Shown: positions 1 through 8,299, counted from the stretch's first letter. The stretch: DNA of 34,369 nucleotides from Rhodocyclales bacterium (GCA_016215645.1 JACRIX010000094.1:1-34369); one strand, 5' to 3'. The notes: generated from the sequence alone by a model not told the origin. Translations and numbers: made by a program.

Positions 1-138
1 CTCTGCGACGACGCATCAATGCCAATGTCGCCGAGCGCAACGCCAAGCACCAGCCCATCAACTGGCGTTTCACGATTCGCGATGCTCGCAGCAAGCTTCA
101 TCGGCTTTATCCATCAACGGCAGCATGACTGACTACTA
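1..138 (+). mobile_element. Right end of an IS630-like insertion sequence (partial)
   Basis: The window opens inside a transposase reading frame that stops at 126-128. About ten bases later the minus-strand reading frame of an unrelated membrane protein begins, in mid-gene. The junction lies around the CTAG at 136-139. IS630-family elements are known to insert at TA, and a TA is present at 137-138, so this is a plausible boundary. The left end and its inverted repeat are outside the window, so the terminal repeats cannot be paired and the exact edge is an inference. Confidence 0.55.
3..128 (+). CDS. IS630-like transposase, C-terminal fragment (5' end outside window)
   Basis: This open frame runs in from the left edge and ends at TGA 126-128, giving 41 residues. 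The tail reads INWRFTIRDARSKLHRLYP, which resembles the usual C-terminus of IS630/Tc1-mariner-type transposases, where a short W-x-F-T-x-x-D-A-R-x-K-L-x-x-L-Y-P block follows the DDE core. The DDE residues themselves lie outside the window. The family call rests on this short tail alone. It is supported by the fact that the next sequence is an interrupted gene on the other strand. Confidence 0.55.
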   Translation: MRRRINANVAERNAKHQPINWRFTIRDARSKLHRLYPSTAA

Positions 139-421
139 GCTGGCTGATGCGGAAATAATCGAAGTTGCGAGTGCGCAGGTAGAGCAGCATGTTGCCGGCG
201 AGCAACAACTGGAATACCAAAGGCATGGAGGCTGAAAACACCGGCCCGAGCGTCCAGTAGATCGCCACCCATAATACGATGGCGATGCTGGCGAGGCCCG
301 TGGTGAGCATCAGCAGCGATTTGTTGAGCCTGACTTCTGCGCTGTCGCTCGGCTCGATACCCGCAGTTCGCAAGCGCTCCATGAAGCTGGAGTTCGCGGG
401 GCTGGATTCGGTGATACTCAT
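137..421 (-). pseudogene. Truncated membrane nucleotide-cyclase-like gene (N-terminal part only)
   Basis: The frame starts at ATG 421 (MSITESSPANSS) and runs towards the insertion sequence. It encodes about 95 native residues and then reads into IS-derived sequence (VVSHAAVDG), stopping at 107. A conserved-looking block, LNKSLLMLTTGL, is followed by two hydrophobic segments (about residues 33-50 and 57-72) and ends FRISQL. From memory this matches the N-terminal membrane part of class III adenylate/guanylate cyclases in Rhodocyclales. The catalytic domain is absent here. An upstream in-frame start at 493 exists, but neither start has a clear ribosome-binding site. The gene is called broken because its frame is cut at the IS junction. 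Whether the remainder lies beyond the element cannot be seen. Confidence 0.55.
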
Positions 422-611
422 CGGATGGTTCTGCGCTGGGGCGCCAGCAGCCAATAAATTTGCATGGGCGAAGTGTCGCGGAATCGATGGCAATGGTCAA
501 GAATCACGATTGCATCGTATTCTGTGTCTGGCGACGGGATGAGCCGGCCCGCGGGAGACTTTGAGCGGCTTTCTTGCCCGAGTCCGCGAATTGGTGTTGA
601 ATGCCGCCCTT

Positions 612-995
612 ATGGCCGAATCAAAAAAATACGAAGTCAAGGTAAAGGTGACGACACATTACGTTGCTGAGCAGTCGGACCCCGCGATCAACCGACATGT
701 CTTCGCGTATACGGTCGAAATTCAGAACACCGGCAATGTCAGCGCACAACTGATTTCCCGCCACTGGGTGATTTCCGACGCAGAGGGCCAGGTGCAGGAA
801 GTGCGCGGGCTGGGCGTGGTCGGCCACCAGCCCTTGTTGGCGCCAGGTCAGAGTTTTGAATACACCAGTGGTTGCCAACTGGCGACAGCGGTCGGGACCA
901 TGAAGGGCAGTTACCAGATGACCGCCGAAGACGGCGTGCAGTTCGAGGCGCCGATCGACGATTTTGTTCTGTCCATGCCGCGCGTTTTGCATTGA
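612..995 (+). CDS. apaG: ApaG domain protein (Co2+/Mg2+ efflux-associated)
   Basis: The product is 127 residues, the normal length for ApaG, and covers the whole single-domain beta-sandwich fold. Recognisable blocks are the early YEVKVKVTTHYV strand, the VEIQNTG region, SRHWVISD, and the C-terminal FEAPIDDFVLSMPRVLH. The VRGLGVVGHQPLL and GQSFEYTSGCQL blocks are the usual ApaG signatures. ApaG has been genetically linked to cobalt resistance and magnesium efflux, but its biochemical role is not settled. The start at ATG 612 is chosen because it begins exactly at the conserved N-terminus; an in-frame start at 561 would add 17 unconserved residues. It is followed in the same direction by grxD after about 98 bases. 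Confidence 0.92.
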   Translation: MAESKKYEVKVKVTTHYVAEQSDPAINRHVFAYTVEIQNTGNVSAQLISRHWVISDAEGQVQEVRGLGVVGHQPLLAPGQSFEYTSGCQLATAVGTMKGSYQMTAEDGVQFEAPIDDFVLSMPRVLH

Positions 996-1093
996 CGCTT
1001 GGCTTCGGCTTTCCCCGAATCCCGCTTGACCGGCACCAACGGCAGCAACTACAATATCTCGACTTATTTACTCAACTATTTTTGGATTGAGCC

Positions 1094-1414
1094 ATGGACA
1101 TCAAGCAAAAGATTCACGAAACTGTTACGGGCAGCCCGGTCGTACTATTCATGAAGGGAAACAAACAGGCTCCTCAGTGCGGCTTCTCCGCCCGCGCGGT
1201 GCAGATCCTGCAAGCCTGTGGCGTCAATGAGTTCGTCACCGTCGATGTGCTGGCCGATGCCGATGTGCGTCAGGGCATCAAGGACTACGCCAACTGGCCG
1301 ACCATCCCCCAGCTTTACGTCAATGGCGAGTTTGTCGGCGGCAGCGACATCATGATGGAAATGTACCAAGCCGGGGAGCTGCAAAAGCAACTCGAGCCCT
1401 TGAAGACGGCCTAG
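1094..1414 (+). CDS. grxD: Monothiol glutaredoxin GrxD (Grx4 type)
   Basis: The product is 106 residues with the single-cysteine active site CGFS at C29-S32, preceded by the FMKGNKQAPQ block. The later WPTIPQLYVNGEFVGG segment binds glutathione and is typical of monothiol glutaredoxins. These proteins bind a [2Fe-2S] cluster together with glutathione, often with a BolA partner, and act in cytosolic iron-sulfur cluster transfer and iron sensing. The length and spacing match the family closely. The stop codon TAG (1412-1414) lies inside the left arm of a long inverted repeat shared with the convergent gene. Confidence 0.95.
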   Translation: MDIKQKIHETVTGSPVVLFMKGNKQAPQCGFSARAVQILQACGVNEFVTVDVLADADVRQGIKDYANWPTIPQLYVNGEFVGGSDIMMEMYQAGELQKQLEPLKTA

Positions 1415-1462
1415 GGCCTGTTGGCAATCATCCACCGTCGCATGATTGCCAACAGACCCTAG
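1411..1462. terminator. Long inverted repeat between convergent genes, probable bidirectional terminator
   Basis: A 21-base left arm (1411-1431) and right arm (1442-1462) are complementary at every position except one, which becomes a G-U pair in one of the two transcripts. The loop is 10 bases (1432-1441). The left arm contains the grxD stop codon and the right arm contains the stop codon of the opposing fructosamine-kinase-like gene. There is no T-run on either side, so the call as an intrinsic terminator is an inference. The stem could equally protect 3' ends or block converging transcription. Confidence 0.5.
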
Positions 1463-2349
1463 CGCCTCACGTCCCCGAGCAGCCGGTCGATCATGCGTTG
1501 CGCCTGCCCCAGGTAGGCGCCGCCGAACAGGTTGTAGTGGTTCAGCACGTGGTACAGGTTGTAGAGCGGCTTGCGTCGTTCATAGTCGCGATCGAGCGGC
1601 CATGCCGCTCGATAGGCGGCGAAGAAGCTGGTGGGAAAGCCGCCAAAGAGTTCCGCCATGGCGATGTCGGTCTCGCGATCGCCCCGGTAGCAGGCTGGAT
1701 CGAATAGCGCCGGCGTGCCATCGGCGAGGGCGCCGGCATTCCCTGACCACAGGTCGCCGTGCACCAGGCTGGACAGTGGTCGATATTCCAGGAAAAGTCC
1801 TCCCAGCCGCTCGACGATGCCGATGCCCTTGGCTACCAGCGCTTTGTCCATGCCGTTTGCCAGGGCGCGTTGAAGTTGCGGCCGCAGCCGGCGATCACCG
1901 AAGAAGTGTGGCCAACTCGGATGCGTTGTGTTGATTTGCGGTGTGGTGCCGATGAAGTTGTCGCCGGTCCAGCCATAGCTGTCGCCGGTGACGCGATGCA
2001 TGCTCGCCAGGGCTTCGCCGAGTCGGGCGCCCGCCTTCTGATCGAGCGGCACCAGGTCGAGGGCTTCGAGCACCAGAAACGCTGTCGAGTCGCTCGCTCC
2101 GCCGGCTATCACGGCTGGCGTGCGCACCCGGCCGGTGGCTTTCAGCGCCTGAAGTCCGGCCGCTTCGGCGATGAACATGGGATTGATCCGCGGTTCGCCG
2201 GTCTTGACGAAGAATTCGCGCCGACCATCACCAACGCGCCAGCTCGCATGAATTGATCCGCCACCGACGGCCTGGACCGAAACGGCGCGGAATGGCTCCT
2301 GCGTCGCCCTGCCTATGGCGTTCGCGATGCCCGACCAGTCGGGGCTCAC
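1459..2349 (-). CDS. Fructosamine kinase family protein
   Basis: The product is 296 residues. The family is an aminoglycoside-phosphotransferase-like kinase fold that phosphorylates ketosamines (glycated amines) so that they decompose. Visible landmarks are the early GGGSIHASW loop, FFVKTGEP with the probable ATP-binding lysine, the catalytic-loop HGDLWSGN, and the metal-binding DPACYRGDRETDIAM. The C-terminal YNLYHVLNHYNLFGG block is also typical. The start is taken as GTG 2349, which overlaps the TGA of the upstream kinase gene as GTGA. This gives the expected family length, while a longer reading frame back to 2553 would add an Arg-rich shadow sequence. The overlap implies translational coupling. 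Confidence 0.87.
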   Translation of the reverse strand: MSPDWSGIANAIGRATQEPFRAVSVQAVGGGSIHASWRVGDGRREFFVKTGEPRINPMFIAEAAGLQALKATGRVRTPAVIAGGASDSTAFLVLEALDLVPLDQKAGARLGEALASMHRVTGDSYGWTGDNFIGTTPQINTTHPSWPHFFGDRRLRPQLQRALANGMDKALVAKGIGIVERLGGLFLEYRPLSSLVHGDLWSGNAGALADGTPALFDPACYRGDRETDIAMAELFGGFPTSFFAAYRAAWPLDRDYERRKPLYNLYHVLNHYNLFGGAYLGQAQRMIDRLLGDVRR

Positions 2350-3659
2350 AGTGATGCCAGGCGCTGGTTGGCGTCGGCCAGGCGGCCGGCAATGACGTCG
2401 AGGAATCCCTGGTAGAAGTGCATGCGGCAGGCATCCGAAGCGTGCTGCAAGGCTTGCGCCGAGATGGTGACGACCCGGGCGGCGGTTTGCGCCACGACGT
2501 CGGCGCCGCGCGTATGTTCGCCGCGGCGGATGATCGCCATTTCGCCGAAGCATTCGCCGGATGCGAGAAGACCCAGCGCATGGTTGCTCTTGGATACCAC
2601 CAGTTCACCTTCGAGCAGGAAAGCAAAAAAGTCGCCGCGCTCCCCATCCCGCATGATCCTGGTGCCGGCGGCGACTTGGTCCCATCGCGAAAAGCGCACC
2701 ACTTCCCAAAGGTCCACATCGGAGAATTCGCCAAAGAAGGGCAGGCAGCGCAGCGACTCGAATTTCTCGCTGTCGGGGAAGGCCTGGCGTTGCGCCGAAA
2801 GCTGCTTGTTGCGGAAGGACTGAGCCAGGTCATGGGAGAACTCTTCCCAACTCTGGTAGCGCGCCTCGGTTTCCTTTTGCATGGCGCGGGCGACCACAGA
2901 ATCGAGACTCGCCGGCAGGTCGGTACGAAAGGTCGAGGGCGGCGGCGGGTCCGTGTTGCAGATCTGGTAGATCATGCCGTAGTTGGAAGTCGATTGGAAC
3001 GGTAGGCGGCCGCTAAGCAGCTGGTACATCACCACGCCCAGCGAGTAGATGTCGGTCTGGTGGTTGAGCGGCATGTCGCGCACTTGTTGCGGCGACATGT
3101 AGGCCGGCGAGCCGACGCCGGACACCTGGGTGCGGGTTTGCTCGTTGCCGCTCAGCATGGCGGCGCCGAAGTCGGAAATCTTGATGTCGCCGCCGACGTG
3201 GTCTGGGCTGTCGGCGGGGTTCACCAGCAGGATGTTGGCCGGCTTGATGTCGCGATGGGTGATGCCGGCACGGAAGGCGTACTCGAGCGCCCGGGTGCAT
3301 TTGAAGACCATTTCCACCAAGCGGTCGACGGGCAGCAGCGTACTGGGCGAGCAGAAGGGTTCGAGCGTGCCGCCCTTGACGTATTCCATGACAATATAGC
3401 TCTGGTCCTCGGCGAGCACGGCGTCGAAAATCTGCACGATGTGCGGATGATTGAGCTTGCCGGCCAGCGAGGCTTCGGTCATCAGCAGGTTGCGGTAGAG
3501 CTTGCCGCGCTCCTTGTCGCGCAGCACTTCGGGGAAGATCGCCTTGACCGCGACTTCGCGCTTGGCGAACGAGTCGTAACCCAGATAGACGATGGACGTG
3601 GCGCCCTCGCCCAGCCTGGAGCGGATTTCGTACTTGCCAATGCGCTCCGGCATCACCAT
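2346..3659 (-). CDS. Serine/threonine protein kinase with C-terminal cyclic-nucleotide-binding-like domain
   Basis: The product is 437 residues. The Hanks-type kinase domain spans about residues 7-265. It has the glycine loop GEGATSIV (17-24), Lys39, Glu62, HRDIKPAN (from His135) and DFG (163-165), so all catalytic residues are present, and SPAYMSPQQ follows the activation loop. After a linker, about residues 305-425 form a cyclic-nucleotide-binding-like beta-roll, including FLLEGELVVSK and GECFGEMAIIRRGEHTRGA. This suggests a cytosolic kinase gated by cAMP, cGMP or a similar ligand, which is an inference. The start is at ATG 3659; a second in-frame ATG lies at 3653. It begins 3 bases after the argH stop, so it is probably co-transcribed with argH, and it overlaps the fructosamine-kinase-like gene downstream. 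Confidence 0.9.
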   Translation of the reverse strand: MVMPERIGKYEIRSRLGEGATSIVYLGYDSFAKREVAVKAIFPEVLRDKERGKLYRNLLMTEASLAGKLNHPHIVQIFDAVLAEDQSYIVMEYVKGGTLEPFCSPSTLLPVDRLVEMVFKCTRALEYAFRAGITHRDIKPANILLVNPADSPDHVGGDIKISDFGAAMLSGNEQTRTQVSGVGSPAYMSPQQVRDMPLNHQTDIYSLGVVMYQLLSGRLPFQSTSNYGMIYQICNTDPPPPSTFRTDLPASLDSVVARAMQKETEARYQSWEEFSHDLAQSFRNKQLSAQRQAFPDSEKFESLRCLPFFGEFSDVDLWEVVRFSRWDQVAAGTRIMRDGERGDFFAFLLEGELVVSKSNHALGLLASGECFGEMAIIRRGEHTRGADVVAQTAARVVTISAQALQHASDACRMHFYQGFLDVIAGRLADANQRLASL

Positions 3660-3662
3660 ATC

Positions 3663-5066
3663 TTAGAGGCGCTTGCGGGCCCGTTCGATGGCGGCACGCA
3701 CTTGCGATGGAGCTGTGCCACCCGGATGGTCGCGCGCCGCCAGGGAGCCAGCGACCGTGAGCACGCCGAAAACGTCGTCGTCGATCAGGGGCGAGAACGC
3801 CTTCAGCTCCTCCAGCGTCAGATCCGGAAGGTCGCAGGCCTTGCGTTCGCAGGCACGCACGGCGCGGGCCACGGCTTCGTGCGCATCGCGGAACGGCAGG
3901 CCCTTCTTCACCAGGTAGTCGGCGAGGTCGGTGGCTGTCGCATAGCCCTGACGCAGTGCCGCCGCCATGGCTTCCGCCTTGACCCGTATGCCCGGAACCA
4001 TGTCGGCAAAGATGCGAAGGGTGTCGACCAGCGTATCGGCCGTGTCGAACAGGGGTTCCTTGTCCTCCTGGTTGTCCTTGTTGTAGGCCAATGGCTGGCC
4101 CTTCATCAGGGTGAGCAGGCCCATCAGGTGGCCGAAGACGCGTCCGGTCTTGCCGCGCGCCAATTCGGGAACGTCGGGGTTCTTCTTCTGCGGCATGATC
4201 GACGAGCCGGTGCAGAATCGGTCGGCGAGATCGATGAACCCGATGCGCGGGCTCATCCAGAGGACGAGTTCCTCCGAGAGGCGCGAAACGTGCGTCATCA
4301 CCAGCGAGGCCGCCGCGCAGAACTCGATGGCGAAGTCGCGATCGGAAACGGCATCCAGCGAGTTCTCGCAGATGCCGTCGAAGCCGAGTTCGCGGGCGAC
4401 AAATTCGCGGTCGATCGGGAAGGTGGTTCCGGCCAGCGCGGCGGCACCCAGGGGCAGGCGGTTGAGTCGTCCGCGGCAATCGGCGAAACGGCCGCGGTCG
4501 CGGCCCAGCATTTCGACATAGGCCAGCAAGTGATGACCGAAGGTCACCGGTTGCGCCACCTGCAAATGGGTAAAGCCGGGCATCGGCGTATCCGAATGGA
4601 TCTCCGCCGTTGCCAGCAGGGCTTCCTGAAGGTCGCGCAACAAGCGGTCGATGTCGTCGATGGTGTCGCGCAACCAGAGCCGGATGTCGGTGGCAACCTG
4701 GTCGTTGCGTGAACGGCCCGTATGCAAGCGCTTGCCGGCATCGCCCACCAGTTCAGTCAGACGTTTTTCAATGTTCAGGTGGACGTCTTCATCGTCGAGC
4801 TTCCAGTTGAAGTTTCCCGCCTCGATCTCGGCGGCAATCGCTGTCATGCCACGCTCGATTTCCGTCAGGTCGGATGCTGCGATGATTCCCTGTCGCGCCA
4901 GCATGCGGGCGTGCGCGAGCGATCCGCGTATGTCCTGGCGCCACATGCGCTGGTCGAAGAAAACCGAGGCCGTATAACGTTTGACGAGGTCGGAGACGGG
5001 TTCGGAGAAGCGGCCCGACCAGGCGGATTGCGCCTCGGGGGAAGGGGATGATTGCGGATCAGTCAT
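3663..5066 (-). CDS. argH: Argininosuccinate lyase
   Basis: The product is 467 residues, the usual length for ArgH. It cleaves argininosuccinate to arginine and fumarate, the last step of arginine synthesis, in the cytosol as a homotetramer. The fumarase/aspartase superfamily signature [16 protein letters not shown] carries the catalytic serine loop. The N-terminal [20 protein letters not shown], the [17 protein letters not shown] block and [15 protein letters not shown] are all characteristic. The start ATG at 5066 places the conserved WSGRF motif about 15 residues in. It heads a tight three-gene minus-strand cluster with the kinase and the fructosamine-kinase-like gene. Confidence 0.97.
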   Translation of the reverse strand: MTDPQSSPSPEAQSAWSGRFSEPVSDLVKRYTASVFFDQRMWRQDIRGSLAHARMLARQGIIAASDLTEIERGMTAIAAEIEAGNFNWKLDDEDVHLNIEKRLTELVGDAGKRLHTGRSRNDQVATDIRLWLRDTIDDIDRLLRDLQEALLATAEIHSDTPMPGFTHLQVAQPVTFGHHLLAYVEMLGRDRGRFADCRGRLNRLPLGAAALAGTTFPIDREFVARELGFDGICENSLDAVSDRDFAIEFCAAASLVMTHVSRLSEELVLWMSPRIGFIDLADRFCTGSSIMPQKKNPDVPELARGKTGRVFGHLMGLLTLMKGQPLAYNKDNQEDKEPLFDTADTLVDTLRIFADMVPGIRVKAEAMAAALRQGYATATDLADYLVKKGLPFRDAHEAVARAVRACERKACDLPDLTLEELKAFSPLIDDDVFGVLTVAGSLAARDHPGGTAPSQVRAAIERARKRL

Positions 5067-5342
5067 TGGAATGTGGACTGCGCGTCGGGCGTGGAGGAAG
5101 TGGCATGCGATAGTCGTTGCGTAGGCAAAAGCACTGGAAAATCAAAAGGCAAGTGACATTGAAGGGGAATGGGCAGTATACGGGAAAACCCTCGGCATAC
5201 CCCCTGCCAGGACGTGTCAGTCACATGCGCCCCGGGGCGATTGCGCAACATTTGCACAGCGGATTTTCACTTCTTGGCCTGCGTTGACGGCGCTTGATGC
5301 GCCGCCTAACATCGCGCCTTTGCCTCGCCGACAACGCACGCC
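5067..5342. other. Divergent intergenic region between argH and ispB
   Basis: This 276-base region separates two divergent genes and is noticeably more AT-rich in its middle (about 5105-5190) than the flanking genes. On the minus strand a TATACT-like -10 candidate occurs around 5175-5180, without a convincing -35. On the plus strand a better promoter is seen close to ispB and is listed separately. No convincing open reading frame or RNA gene was found. Confidence 0.5.
5284..5312 (+). promoter_or_regulatory. Probable sigma-70 promoter for ispB, with a palindrome in the spacer
   Basis: TTGACG (5284-5289) and TAACAT (5307-5312) are separated by 17 bases and lie about 30 bases before the ispB start. 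The spacer region contains a perfect inverted repeat, CGGCGC (5288-5293) and GCGCCG (5299-5304), with a 5-base loop, which could be an operator. The -35 matches consensus at 5 of 6 positions and the -10 at 4 of 6. Confidence 0.5.
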
Positions 5343-6311
5343 GTGAATATTGCCAGTCTGTATGCCCCGATTGCCGCCGACATGAATGCCGTCGATGCGG
5401 TGGTTCGCGCTCGCCTTCACTCGGATGTCGTGCTGGTGCGCCAGGTGGCGGAGTACATCATTTCCGCCGGCGGAAAGCGCATGCGGCCGGCGCTGGTGCT
5501 GCTGTCGGCCGGCGCCTGCGGTTATTCCGGAACGCGTCACCACGAGTTGGCGGCGGTGGTCGAGTTCATCCATACCGCGACACTGCTGCACGACGATGTG
5601 GTCGACGAGTCTTCCCTGCGCCGCGGGCGCGATACGGCGAACGCGGTGTTCGGCAATCCCGCCAGCGTGCTGGTCGGCGATTTCCTCTACTCCCGCGCTT
5701 TCCAGATCATGGTCGGCGTGGGCAGCATGCGGGTGATGCAAGTGCTTGCCGATGCTACCAACATCATCGCCGAAGGCGAGGTGCTGCAGTTGATGAATTG
5801 CCGAAATGCCGACATCGGCGTGGATGCCTACCTGCAGGTGATCCGCTACAAGACGGCCAAGTTGTTCGAGGCAGCCGGGCGCCTGGGAGCGATACTCGGC
5901 GGCGCCAGTCCCGAGGTCGAGGAAGCGCTGGCCTCCTATGGCACCCACATCGGTACGGCCTTCCAGTTGATCGACGATGTGCTCGATTATTCGGGGCAGG
6001 AAGCGGAAACCGGCAAGCACCTGGGCGACGATCTTGCCGAGGGGAAGCCAACCTTGCCGTTGATCCACGTCATCCAGCATGGCACCGCGGACCAGGCGGC
6101 ATTGGTGCGCGGGGCGATCGAGCAGGCCAGCGGTGACAGGTTCGCCGAAGTGCTCGCGGCGGTACGCGGCAGCGGCGCACTTGATGCCGCGCGCCGGCAT
6201 GGCGAGGCCGAGGCAACTGTCGCCAAGACTGCCTTGGCGGTGCTGCCGGATTCAAAGTTCCGCGAAACGCTGCTACAATTGGCGGACTTTGCTGTGCAAC
6301 GGAGTTTTTGA
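5343..6311 (+). CDS. ispB: Octaprenyl diphosphate synthase (trans-polyprenyl synthase)
   Basis: The product is 322 residues. It extends farnesyl diphosphate with isopentenyl diphosphate units to make the ubiquinone side chain, probably C40, in the cytosol or at the membrane. The two Asp-rich metal-binding motifs are present: DDVVD at 84-88 followed by RRGRDTANAVFG, and DDVLD at 211-215 followed by GKHLGDDLAEGKPTLPL. GGKRMRP near residue 43 binds the diphosphate. The start is GTG 5343, which matches the family N-terminus (short leader, then RARLHSDVVLVRQV). The exact chain length cannot be read from sequence. tRNA-Pro follows downstream on the same strand. Confidence 0.93.
   Translation: MNIASLYAPIAADMNAVDAVVRARLHSDVVLVRQVAEYIISAGGKRMRPALVLLSAGACGYSGTRHHELAAVVEFIHTATLLHDDVVDESSLRRGRDTANAVFGNPASVLVGDFLYSRAFQIMVGVGSMRVMQVLADATNIIAEGEVLQLMNCRNADIGVDAYLQVIRYKTAKLFEAAGRLGAILGGASPEVEEALASYGTHIGTAFQLIDDVLDYSGQEAETGKHLGDDLAEGKPTLPLIHVIQHGTADQAALVRGAIEQASGDRFAEVLAAVRGSGALDAARRHGEAEATVAKTALAVLPDSKFRETLLQLADFAVQRSF
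6251..6279 (+). promoter_or_regulatory. Possible promoter for tRNA-Pro inside the ispB 3' end
   Basis: TTCAAA (6251-6256) and TACAAT (6274-6279) are separated by 17 bases. The -10 is preceded by TGC, giving an extended -10 (TGCTACAAT). The site lies in the last codons of ispB, about 120 bases before the tRNA. The related string TGCTAGAATCG occurs before pbpG and hemC, which supports the idea that this is a favoured promoter form in this genome. Confidence 0.4.
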
Positions 6312-6397
6312 TTGCCGCAATGTTCGCAAGGATGACTCTTCGGACCAAATTCACCGGCCCGTTCCCGCAATGTCAATCCTTGCCACCAACCTGCCAT

Positions 6398-6474
<77 letters not shown>

Positions 6475-6497
6475 GCTTTCCAACGGGAGCTGAGACA

Positions 6498-6716
6498 GTG
6501 GCCAAGTTCCTGCTTTTTGTTGCGGTCATCGCGGTTATCTATTTCTTCGTCCGTGCCGCCAATCGCCGCGGCAAGCCGCCGGCTGCCGGTGCAAATGCCG
6601 AATCGATGGTGCGTTGTGCGCATTGTGGCGTGCATTTCCCAAGCGCCGAGGCTATGAGCATGGATGGCCAAGACTATTGCAGTGAGGAGCATCGTCGCCT
6701 GGGAGCCGGACCTTGA
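6498..6716 (+). CDS. Small membrane-anchored zinc-ribbon-like protein (PP0621 family)
   Basis: The product is 72 residues: one N-terminal transmembrane segment (about residues 3-19), a short basic stretch, then a likely metal-binding unit with C40-x-x-C43 and C61-x3-H65 ([10 protein letters not shown]...YCSEEH). This arrangement matches the small PP0621-type proteins that often sit beside pilS/pilR and ampD in proteobacteria; the function is not known. The GTG start at 6498 is preceded by GGGAG at an 8-base distance. The stop codon overlaps the proposed TTG start of pilS, so the two are probably translationally coupled. Confidence 0.8.
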   Translation: MAKFLLFVAVIAVIYFFVRAANRRGKPPAAGANAESMVRCAHCGVHFPSAEAMSMDGQDYCSEEHRRLGAGP

Positions 6717-8299
6717 CCGTGTCTTCCGACGCACCGCGGCAGCCGGATGCGATAGAGTCCTTTTGGCGTTCCCTCTGGTTCTTCTCGATCTATCGGCTGG
6801 CGATTGCCCTTCTTTTTCTCGCTGCCGCGCTGATACTCGGCGACACGATCAGCCTCGGTACCCAGGACGCCCGCTTGTTCGGCCGTACCGCGGCGATCTA
6901 TGTTCTGGCGGCCTTTGCCTTTCTCGTGAGCCTGCTGCTCCGACCACGGTATTTCAACCTGCAGCTAACGATTCAGGTCGCGGTGGATATCCTTGCGCTG
7001 ACCGTGATGATGTTTGCCAGCGGCGGCCAGAAAAGCGGCATTGCCGTATTGCTGCTGGTGGTGGTCGCCGGCGCCGGTCTGGTCGGGCAGGGCCGCATGA
7101 CTCTGTTCTATGCCGCGCTGGCCTCGGTGGCGATGCTGCTGGAGGAAAGCTGGCGTGCGCTGACGCGGGAAGCCGATCCGGCTGATTTTGTGCGCACCGG
7201 CATGATCTGCGTCGCCTTCTTCGGCACGGCCATCATTGCCCGCCTGTTGGCCCGTCGCGTGGTTGCCAACGAAAACCTGGCGCGGGAACGCGGCCGGCAG
7301 TTGGACGATCAGTTGCGCATCAGCGAACGGATCATCCGCGACATGGACGACGGGGTTCTGGTGGTCGATGGCGAAGGCCGTGTTCGCCTGCAGAACCCTC
7401 GTGCCGGAGAACTGCTGGATGCCAGGGCGGCGATCGATGCCGGCCTCGGCGTACTTTCGGAGGCGCTATCGGCGCGTTTCCTCCAATGGCAGCAGCAGTC
7501 CGCCGAAACGGTCGAGATGGTGCGCCAGCCCGGCCGTCCTCCCTTGCGTGTGCGCTACCTGCCGGCGGCCGAAGTGGGCGGGCATTCGCTGATATATCTC
7601 GAAGACATGGAGCGGGTTCAGGCGCAGGCACAGCAGATGAAGCTTGCGGCATTGGGGCGCCTGACGGCCAACATGGCACACGAAATCCGCAATCCGCTGG
7701 CGGCGATCAGCCATGCCGCCGAACTGCTGGCGGAGGAAGATCGTGATCCCCTGCACCAGCGCCTCGGCCGGATCATCCATGACAACACCCAACGCCTGAA
7801 TCGGCTCGTCACGGAAGTGCTTGAGCTTGGGCGTCGCGATCGCGCCCAGCCGGAAACATTGCGGTGGTCCGTCTTTCTCGCCGGGTTCCTCGACGAACTC
7901 GCTTTGCATGATCCCTCGTCGGCGCGGCGGGTAGTCGTCGGTACGGACGACATCGAATTGCAGTTCGATCGCGGACATTTGTACCGCGTGCTGTGGAATT
8001 TGCTGGCCAACGCCTTGCGCCATGCCAGCGCCGCCGACGGCGCGGTTCGGCTCGAGGCGCGGGCGGCACCGGCCGACGGCAAGGTCGAATTGCGTGTCAT
8101 CGACGACGGGCCCGGCGTGGACGATGTGTCCCGCGGGCAGGTGTTCGAGCCTTTCTTCACCACCCACGGTGCCGGTACCGGCCTGGGGTTGTATATTGCG
8201 CGCGAGCTCTGCGAGGCAAGCGGCGCGAGCCTGGAGTTGCTCGACTTGGGTCCCGGCGCTCATTTCCGCATTCGCGCCGAGGGGCGGATATGTCATTGA
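6713..8299 (+). CDS. pilS: Sensor histidine kinase PilS
   Basis: The product is 528 residues. The first about 185 residues hold roughly six hydrophobic segments, followed by a PAS-like region (about 205-310), a HisKA domain with the phospho-accepting His323 in MAHEIRNPLAAISHAAELL, and an ATPase domain with WNLLANALRHA, DDGPGVDD, FEPFFTT and GTGLGLYIARELCE. This is the PilS architecture: a membrane sensor that controls type IV pilin transcription through PilR. The TTG start at 6713 overlaps the previous stop (TTGA) and has GGGAG 7 bases upstream; GTG 6719 is the alternative. The gene overlaps pilR by 10 bases. The next-gene context (pilR, ampD) supports the specific name. Confidence 0.9.
   Translation: MTVSSDAPRQPDAIESFWRSLWFFSIYRLAIALLFLAAALILGDTISLGTQDARLFGRTAAIYVLAAFAFLVSLLLRPRYFNLQLTIQVAVDILALTVMMFASGGQKSGIAVLLLVVVAGAGLVGQGRMTLFYAALASVAMLLEESWRALTREADPADFVRTGMICVAFFGTAIIARLLARRVVANENLARERGRQLDDQLRISERIIRDMDDGVLVVDGEGRVRLQNPRAGELLDARAAIDAGLGVLSEALSARFLQWQQQSAETVEMVRQPGRPPLRVRYLPAAEVGGHSLIYLEDMERVQAQAQQMKLAALGRLTANMAHEIRNPLAAISHAAELLAEEDRDPLHQRLGRIIHDNTQRLNRLVTEVLELGRRDRAQPETLRWSVFLAGFLDELALHDPSSARRVVVGTDDIELQFDRGHLYRVLWNLLANALRHASAADGAVRLEARAAPADGKVELRVIDDGPGVDDVSRGQVFEPFFTTHGAGTGLGLYIARELCEASGASLELLDLGPGAHFRIRAEGRICH

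Noticed and set aside
574-602. TTGCCC-17-TTGAAT promoter candidate before apaG
   Set aside because: It would place the start at the apaG ATG and both hexamers are weak.
3060-4712. 550-codon plus-strand frame opposite argH and the kinase
   Set aside because: Typical high-GC antisense frame (His/Arg/Gly/Ala-rich), while the minus-strand genes there are unmistakable.
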